Assembly (NCBI GenBank): GCA_033557675.1
Contig: JAWQRM010000282.1
Coordinates: 1-24,915, forward strand
Reading direction: 5' to 3'
From: Coptodactyla brooksi
Taxonomy: Eukaryota; Arthropoda; Insecta; Coleoptera; Scarabaeidae
Length of the DNA stretch: 24,915 nucleotides
The position numbers and the translations under genes are program-made. Within the stretch, counting starts at the first letter, position 1; every line of letters starts with the position of its first letter. Shown one piece after another: positions 10,601 through 19,600 of the stretch. The notes beneath the pieces are model-generated. The model was not told the origin of the DNA, did not search any database, and saw only the letters and a program-made list of their open reading frames with translations.

Positions 10601-13600
10601 ATTAAAATTCTCGTTATTTAATTGTCATACCGTGTATTTATAGTACAATTTGTTTTGGTTTGTGATTTATTTCAATCTGGCAATAAATAACATAGACACT
10701 ACTTTTTTTAGAGATAGAGCTTGGCTTCAATGGTGTCATTAACGTTGCTGTGTCTTGTGTAGGTTGGTTATTATTTTATTGCAGGAGTTTTATGGGTTGG
10801 AATATAGGATGTTAGGGCTTTTGAAGAAATTTTATTCTATATTTCTAGGTAGGACACTAATTGACTCCAATTACGCTGACAATCTGTGCGGAAATTCCCA
10901 CTTACGTGGAAGTATAGAGCAAAATTTCTAGGTCATAAAAGTCCTAAGCAAAAGTAATAAAATGAATATTATGGAGAACCTCTAAATATTTAAAGAAACC
11001 TTGAAAACCCTGAAATATGTCCACTAACAAGTAGTACATGGAAAACTATTGGACACCTAAATCGTTATATCGTCATAAAATTCATGTGAAGGGCTTATCG
11101 ATTTTGGAAATAGATTCTACTATTTTATGGATTATTTTTACGATTGTTGCGAAATCAGGTAACTAAGGGTTCTTGGGGTCGCTGAGAACGAATCTGAAGT
11201 AAAATAGTTAAATAGTGATGCATGTCAAAATCTATCCCTCGTGGACGTGATGGGGTTAGCTCAGTTCGCTTCCTGGCCCCATTCACTACTGTAAATTGCT
11301 CTTGTCACAAGTTGAATTTTTGCTTTTTAATATCTGCAGCTGTCGTTTCATTCGATTTATGGATTTAAAGTACCTGTAAAGATAATGTCGATGAATCCAA
11401 GAAACATTGTCCTTTTATTGCAAAGAAGTTTTAATTCTCCTGAATATGATGTGGATTCAGTTATTACAGACGAGGAAAAACCTTCTGCAACTAATGTGAT
11501 TAAAGATGCTATAGATGCACAGATATTTGTCGAAAGCATTGATGCTTTAAGCTTTTAATGAAGAAAGTGTATATCCTGGAACAAGTCCTTTTGATAAGGT
11601 CTCTGGAAATGATTTCGAAGAATCAATAAAGGATTGCAAAAAAAAAACTATAATTGATACTGACATCTAATATAAGAAAAAGGCTATACACGAAGACAAA
11701 AGCTTTGCCTTTAAAGACAGTTCGGCACAGATTTAAGAAAGTTTCTGATTTGGGGTTATTGTATAGGCGGGAGGAGCAAATGAAGGCAGGTGGCTAGAGT
11801 CTTGGATTAATTCACAACTTTCTCTGAAAGTTAGCTTTTTATTCGTGACATTGATATAAAAATAAAAACGGACTTCAGATTCGCTATCAGCGACCCCAAA
11901 AACATCACTGGTTACCTGATTTCGCCCTTTGATAAGATTTCCGGAAGTGATTTCGAAGAATCACTAAAGGATTGCAAGAAAACTATAATTGATACTGACA
12001 TCGAATATAAGAAAAAGGCTGTACATGAAGATAAAGGCTTTGCCTTTAAAGACAGTTCAGCACAGATTTAAGAAAGTTTCTGATTTGGGGTTATAGTATA
12101 GGTAAGAGGAGCAAATTAAAGAAGGTGGCTAGAGTCTTGGATTAATTCACAACTTCCTCTGAAAGATCGCTTTTTATTCATGACGATATAAAAATAAAAA
12201 TTGACCTCAGATTCACTATCAGCGACCTCAAAAACATCCTTGGCTACCTGATTTCGCCCTTTGATAAGGTTTCCGGAATTGATTTCGAAGAAGACAGTTC
12301 ATTCTTTAAAGACAGTTCAGCACAGATTTAAGAAAGTTTCCGATTTGGGGTTATTGTATAGGTGGGAGGAGCAAATTAAGGAAGGTGGCTAGAGTCTTGG
12401 ATTAATTCACAACTTCCTCTGAAAGATCGCATATGCCAAGTTTTGGGAAAATACATCGAACCTACTGGTATTTTGATGGTTGGGTTGCAAGAAAAAGGTA
12501 CAGGATAATGATCGCGTAGGCTTCGAAATTAGAACAGAAGAGAACAAATTTACAAGTTGCTTAAATCCCCGACGAGCGTTCAGTTCGAAATTGAAGCGCA
12601 GAAAACGCTCCGGGCCAAGTGAAGGATGGACTGGGAATTTCTGGGCGCGCGGACGCGTAAATTTACGAGAAACCGGCTACACGGATAAGGATAAACCTTA
12701 CCTGACAGGCGTCCTTGCCGCCATCCTTATAACCCGCGCATATCATCCCATCAGTTACGTTCAGGTCCCTGTTTTCGAGCCAAGAATTGCAGAGGTCCCT
12801 ATTTAGTACAGGCACGTTCACTTCGTTCACCTCCGGTTCATATTCTGACACTAAAATGTTACCAGTTAATTTCGACCTTGTTGCCGGGCTTTTTCCCCCC
12901 CAGTGACGAAACCTACGTTCGGTATCCTCTTTCTTTCCCCAGCCAATAACCGTGCACATCGTGCCCGGGTGAAGTATTTTATTCGCCGTCGGCAAACACA
13001 CCGGCAGTAGATGCTCGTGGAAAGTTACTCGCGAATTTAGCTGCGAACAAAATGGGAAAATTGAAAAAAAGTCAACGTTCAGAAGGTTATTGAAACGTAG
13101 CAATCACGTAGGAGCGCCTTTGGCGTTGTGTCTCTAGACAAAGTCAAAGCCAAACGCAAACTCAAAGTTACGGTCATTCGGGTGGCGGTGACCTTGATGT
13201 TCCAGAATGGGCTGAATAGGCCGAGACCTTGACCCGACCGTACTCATCGTATAATAAGGTGGTCTAGTGCGCAACAAAGATTGAGCTAGCAGCTCAGTCA
13301 CCTCCGTAGCGGGAACACTGCGCCCGCCTGCTTAGTACCAGGTCGAACACAGCCGTTTTAGTAAAATAATTGGTTGTATTGTGGATTATACTCTTGTATC
13401 GTATTGCAATTCAATATTGCACTTATCGTATCAGTTAGTGACGGAGATTTACGTTGAAGTTGAGACTTACTTGAAATAGTGCGACATCGTTGTCGTGGGA
13501 TATCCCGTTATTGTAATTTGGATGCGGGACAACCTTCCTGACCTTCATTTTTTGACCGTAGTATGAGTGGGCGTGCCTCCTCGTTATACCCAGCTGAATG

Positions 13601-16600
13601 GTCCAGCCGCTAACGTCGGAATGGCTATAATGGTGGGGGATGCGCAATTAAGAAATTTTTAGGAGGACGAACGCGTCTGGCCATTAGTCATCATTTCAGA
13701 CTGTTCGTTTTAGTTAAGGTTTAAGTTCTCGCGTGGAGCGAATCCTTACTTGCCGACGCAGTGTGAAGCTGTCAAAACCCATTGATCGGCGATAAGCACT
13801 CCGGCGCAATAAAAGATTTCCTCCGGTCCTCCTAATAAAGCAGCCAAGAATGGCCAGTCCCCTGGCATTGACTTGGTTCCTCCGACAATCCTTTTCACTC
13901 TGCCTTCGGCGTTGCGATTCTTTTTTCTGGCTTTGCCGCAAACTGAAAAAAAAGGACTGTAGAATATCCCCGGAGGGTGGGCGCAAGGTTGGATGGGGGA
14001 AGACGGAGGTGGAGGGTGTGGGATTGGCGGGATAAAACGTACCGAAATTCGTGCAAGTTATGTCGACGGTCGTGTAGGACTTGCCCTTGCACGTTCCGAA
14101 CTCTCGCAGAATGTTTCGCGGTCTGGGGTTGACCGGTCTATTTTGAGATAGTCTCCATAGCGTGCCGGTTTTAGGAACCACCGGCGTGTTGTTAATCTCC
14201 ACCCCTTTCACCAGATGCCTGCTGCTGTTCAAAGTCCTTTAAGCACACGCACGAATAAGCACCGCGAGAAATCCATCACTCCTCTTTAGACTTACGAATA
14301 ACCCAATACGTGGCAGATCATCTCCGACGTAGTCGTATCGAAATGGTCGACGCAAGCCGGTATCCATTTTTGATGTTCCGGTTTGTACACCTCCAGTTGT
14401 CCTTTTCCCTCGTCCCCATTTCTTTCGCTCAGCCGCACTACAACAGTTCGAAACTTCTAGCGCCTGGGGACGCTTGGAAAGTTATACGTTTCACTTACGG
14501 CAATTCCTCTCGTCTTGCGCCCAAGGACAGTCGACTTTCCCATCGCACATGTACGTTTGAGTTATGCAACTATCCTTACCGCAATGCACCTGATCCGGAG
14601 TGCAAGTTTTGCAGTTTAACTCGTCCGATTGGTCCTTGCAGTCGATGTGACCATCACACTTCCAATCGTTCGGTATGCAGCGACGTATATCACATTGGAA
14701 TCCCGAATGACACACTTCGAAAAATAGGGACAATCATTTTCATCAACATTTTCATACACGGGTAATCAAAATTCCTGTCAAGGTATCAAAATACCTACTT
14801 AATCTAAGTGACCTTGGCCGGAATTTTTCTTACCCCACTTTAAAAATAGATGGGATAACAATTTCATACCGGGGGTATAACATAAGAAAGAACGTGCAAA
14901 TACAGTATTAGGTTTTATGTGTGATGGAATCACAGTTCGTGTGCAAGAATGTAGAACATAACAATATGATACCAACCGTGACCGCCACACAGTGCTGACT
15001 AAGATAACAAACGTAACTATTTAAGCAATACGTTAATTAAATTTGACAGTTAGAATACAATTGTAACACAGTAGTATACAGCTGTAATACACTTGTACAA
15101 TGTAATAATAATAATAGATACGACGAAGACGAAATACAACAACGACGAAGACGAAGATGACATCATCAATACCCTTGGTGAAGTGGTGTTATGGGAAGTT
15201 AGCGCAATGAAAAGACAAAAGATATTCAGGTTAGATACATACTACATAGTTTAAACGGAGCGTTGCAGTGATTGCGGATTGGATCTAAACCTGCACGTTT
15301 AAAGTGTTACATTTGATGAGTAGTGGGGTGTTTCGGTTTTAACGAACGCTAAGATTATTCCTACCCGCGACTTGCGAAACCTGTCGGCAGTTCAAACGGG
15401 TCGGCGGAACACCTGTTCGGCTTAGTGACGGCAACGATCCCGGTCGTTAATCCCGGTCGAAGTCAGCCTCAAGTTAGTCAAGGGGATTAATCTTCTTAAT
15501 CTCAACATTTGTGTTGGGTTTTGCCTGCACGTTAATTTACTACAGGAGTATAATTTTACGGGTAGTGTCAAATTATACTCCTGTACAATATAAATTAGTG
15601 CACGGGTTTGGGTTTTAGTGAACGTTAAAATTATTTCTATTCGTGACTTGTGAAACCTGTCGGCAGTGCAAATGAGCTGGTGGAACACCTCGGTGATGTT
15701 CCCCCCCTTAGATAACATAAACCTGTGGAACGGAAAAAAGTACCTCGACTAATCGACCATCAAAATACAAAGTATATACTATTTGTATGTCCAGGATTGG
15801 AAGGTAAAATATAATATAGATGTGACCCAAAATAGATATAGTTGGTCCCAGTGGAGACCAAAACTTAACGTTCAAACCTAACCTAACCTAACATACACAG
15901 CGTATTAAGCGTAGTCTAGCGGAAAAGAGAAAATTACCGGAGCAGATAGTGATGACAGTTCAAGTGCAAGGTGAGCGTCGATAAACAAACAAGTAATTAT
16001 TGTGGCGCAACCTCGGTGGAGGGGCCTCCACCTACACACAAACACTAACACTCAGTGAGGAAGGGGTGGGTTTTAAATACAGTCCACCTAAACGACAACG
16101 AAAACGAGACGTCGCGGAATTCAAAGAAGATACCTCCTTCGAAGAGAAACAAGTCACATATATTAACAAAATATAAACAAAAAAATGTACACAATCAAAG
16201 CAAGTTACAAATAACAATTTTAATAAAAGGAACCTTTCTTTAAATTGGATTCCTGCAATAAGTTTACGTCGCAAAGGATGCGTTCCAAAATAAAGATCAC
16301 CCTTGAGGTAATGCCTAATAAAATAAATGTCAAAATATGTAAACAAGCCGCGGTGGAGGGCTGTATAAGCCCATTCAAGTTGAAACAGTTTAGTTTAGCG
16401 GAAAAATTATCGGAGCAGATATTGAATCACAGATCAAGGTGAGCCTCGATAAACAGACAAGTATATTATGTCAGGAATGTAGAACATAACAAAACGTCCT
16501 TTTTAAGAGTTCTCTCTTCCGAGAGGAAATGCAGCGAGATTTTTACTTGGCGACTTGTCAGAATTTACAAACGGCGCGGAGCGCGTTCGGAACAACAACG

Positions 16601-19600
16601 GAAACCTCCAGGTGGAACGTTTTGTATTGATTTTATTTTTCAATTTTACGGCACAACGAATACATTATACCGTGCGTCGATCGGGATTCGCCGAGACAGC
16701 GGCTGGCTGGTCCCCATAAAAATTTAACTTACCCGGCTTCAGCTCTCTTTGCTTGGCCTCCTTCACCTCGCTGTGGCCGACGCACACCTCGGGATCAGCC
16801 GATTCCGGAAATAAACTGCAGTCCAAATAGTCCGGAAGCGGTAGGCCGAAGACGTCAAGGAAGAATCCGCACCTTCGTTTCGTTTCTAACGGATTAAACA
16901 TCGAAAGTGAATCAAAATAAATTGGGGAGATTATTACCGGCGCAGAGGCTCCTGCAGGGCCGTACGACGGCCCCTCCAGGACCGCACTTCGGCACGAAGA
17001 CGGAGCAAAGGAAAAGGGCCGCCAGTTCGTAGCACCTGACGTCCACGACGGCGTCGTAAACTTCCAGCTCTTGCTGGGCATCCCTTTGTCCGAAGTGTCC
17101 CATATAATTCGGGAAGACGGTGAAGTTGTACGGGACCTTGTGCTGTTGACAAAAGCTAACAATGACTGGCAAACATATTCCGGGTGCCGGGTTAGATCCC
17201 ACTGCAGGTTCCTGCAACGGACCCGACATCGTCGCGTTCGTCGAGTTGCTTACGATGTGGATTGCCGTCGGGTATGCTGAAAAAATAGAACGGGCCTTTG
17301 TTCCTCTTCCGCTTTCAAGAATATGCGCGGGATGTACCAGAACGTAGCGACTATATTTCAAGAACTAAATAATTAAGTCGTATGTGATGGATAGCCGTGC
17401 TTAAAAACCCGTCCGATGCAGACGTGCGTCGTGTCGCTCCGTATTTACCCTGTGATTAGAGTGTTGCAGTGATTGCGGTTTAGGATTTACCTGCACATTT
17501 AATGTGCTACATTTTTAACGAAAGTCAAAATTAATTTACACCTGGGGAGGGGAAAGAACCTCCTGCTAGCACGGAAAATGAGCTATTGTTGGAGACTGGG
17601 GATAGTCCTACTCATTATCGGCCTGGATGACTCCAGGTAACCGTCGCCGATGAGACTGGGGTGGCCTAGTTGGAGGTAGCTGCTGCTAAACTCAAATCTT
17701 CCTAAACTCAACATTATGTTGCTTATATACCGAACGATAGCCCGACTAAACGAAATACAAAATACTGAGCGCAAAATACAGAGTATGTACTATGTGCCTG
17801 CTCAGAATTGGGAAGAATAAGGTTGCAGGTCTTCGGATACATCCACCTGAGCCTAGCTGACCTTGGTAAGGTATCACCTCCAGGTATATTCAGTTCTCCA
17901 CAAAGAGCAGTATTGGAAGATGACTCATAATATAGATGTGAGCCGATGGTAGCAGTGGAAGGCTGCATAAGCCCATTCACGTTTTAAACCTAACCTGTGA
18001 TGAATTCGAGGGCAAGCTGAGCCTTGATAAACAAGCAGTAACTATTTAGATTAAGAATGTAGAACATAAATACATATAATAGGCCATCACATAGTACTGA
18101 CTTAGAAATACATCTTGTCGCATAGGGGTATCGTATCATCTTCTGATTGGCGGACGAGTCGGGTGATCCCGGAGATCGCACGACAATTAGCGAATCGTGC
18201 ACTTACCTCGACAGCTTTGACTAGCGCACATCTCAACCGTTTTTACAACCGCCGAGAGAGTTCAAACTATCAGGTGATATTTGAGAGGCAATTCTTTGGT
18301 AGAAGTTAATCGTCTAGTTACATCGCGTTGCGTATTGTCAATGTATTCGAAACGATAATTTGTGCGACAGGTTGTCGCCAACGTTACTTGAAATTTGAAT
18401 GAGATCATAATAAAGATTATTTAAGCTCATCAAACTATTACACCGGAAATACTCTCCAGAGTGAGGAGAAATTTCTACGACAGGTTAGGGTATTGTTTGG
18501 CGAAATAGGAGGCGTCTTTAAATTAGGAGGAATCTTTCATTTCGTTTTATTTTTAAATATTGAAATTGGACCTTTTATTTCAGTAAGAATGAAATTTTTG
18601 TTTGTCCGTCGAACTTAAATGTTCGAAAAGAGATGAATGAACATTTATTGATAGTAGTTAAAAAACAAGCGCACGTAAGACGATTTCAACCAGACATGAG
18701 TACGTATTCCCGTGACATTAGAAGTCTTACTAAGGACTCGCGCCGTAGATCAAGCGAGTTCGTGAGGTAGAGACAAGTAAGATATAAGCAGCACCTAGAT
18801 TAGGACCGGATAGTTATAGTTATACATAGTAGTAGATACACACGTGCGTGGTGTCGCTCCGTATTTACCCCGTACCTGGAGCGTTGCAGTCTAACCTAAG
18901 CGAGGGATTAATTATGAATGGGATGGTAATAGATAAGGAGTTTGTATGATCGATTGTATGCGTTCGCTTACGTTTGAAAAATGTGCCAAAACTTCTCGAA
19001 GGCTTGGGTAATGCTTAAAATATGCTGCTGAGCAGCTGAGTCTGTAGCATTTGTGATTCTGGTCAACCACAACATTATAGTCAGTACATTTTGGGACGAG
19101 TTACCTTTAAAATAAGCAGCCATTCCTCCACCAATAGCCAATAGAGCGACGGCGTTGACTAGCAATTGCGCAAATCGAAATCTCAATCTAACTCCTCTAA
19201 CGTAATGGGTGGACGGTCTTCTCATATCTCTTATTATCTGAAATGAAAACCGCGTCGTACAGTGGACCGACGGAGGAGAAGAGTTCTACGTACCTTATGA
19301 TGAAGTGACATGTTGGATCCGTTGTGGAATCTGACGATAGTTTGCAAACTGGCCGGAGTGGAGGCGCTTTTGGTAATGGCCCCGTTGCCGACGTCGTCTT
19401 CTATCAATTGCATCTTGCTAAGGACACCGTTTTGCTTGACGGGCGTTTTCGGGGGTAGTAACGGGGTCTCCATTGTCTTCGTCGTGTAGCTCGGGGATGA
19501 GGTCTGACTGAAACTATCGCTGGAGAGGCTCGAGTCCTGCCTTATGGAAATCTTGTGATTGACGGGTGGCGCCTTCATCGCTGTGGAGCAGGGCGGCTTG

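Larger units (their letters stand above)
7648..12701 (-). other. 5.05-kb last intron of the corin-like gene
   Basis: It separates the S1-pocket exon (DACQ) from the catalytic Ser exon (GDSGGP). All other introns in the gene are 52-2018 nt. It holds the BED-finger hAT relic (8432-9640), a Tigger-type tail (10168-10482) and the 11150-12430 repeats. In 7648-8430 I see only a GC-rich patch with a 14-bp palindrome (7815-7828) and no gene; 9640-10160 and 10483-11150 show nothing coding. Confidence 0.85.
14715..16732. other. 2.0-kb intron with dispersed repeats
   Basis: Between the Frizzled and LDLa exons. It contains the 15105-15165 microsatellite, a direct duplication (15316-15420 with 15602-15700), a perfect hairpin (15541-15585) and repeat family copies. 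I see no separate gene; open frames 15422-15718 and 16032-16346 lie in repeats. Confidence 0.7.

Noticed and set aside
12480..12806. 108-codon plus-strand frame
   Set aside because: Lies antisense to exon 12 of the protease; no family signature.
13714..14232. 172-codon minus-strand open frame as one exon
   Set aside because: Only its first part (to 14043) is SRCR coding; after the donor it reads through an intron and then the protease exon in the wrong frame.
14438..14460. CTAG at 14459-14462 region as acceptor for exon 7
   Set aside because: Gives the wrong phase after exon 6; TTGTAG at 14438-14439 restores NC-LRLS.
14310..14765. 151-codon plus-strand frame
   Set aside because: Antisense to the LDLa and SRCR exons; Cys and His come from the complementary codons.
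16665..17162. 165-codon minus-strand frame joining both Frizzled exons
   Set aside because: Crosses the 52-nt intron and is in the wrong frame for exon 4.
18115..18309. 64-codon plus-strand frame in an intron
   Set aside because: No recognisable domain, repeats or splice context.
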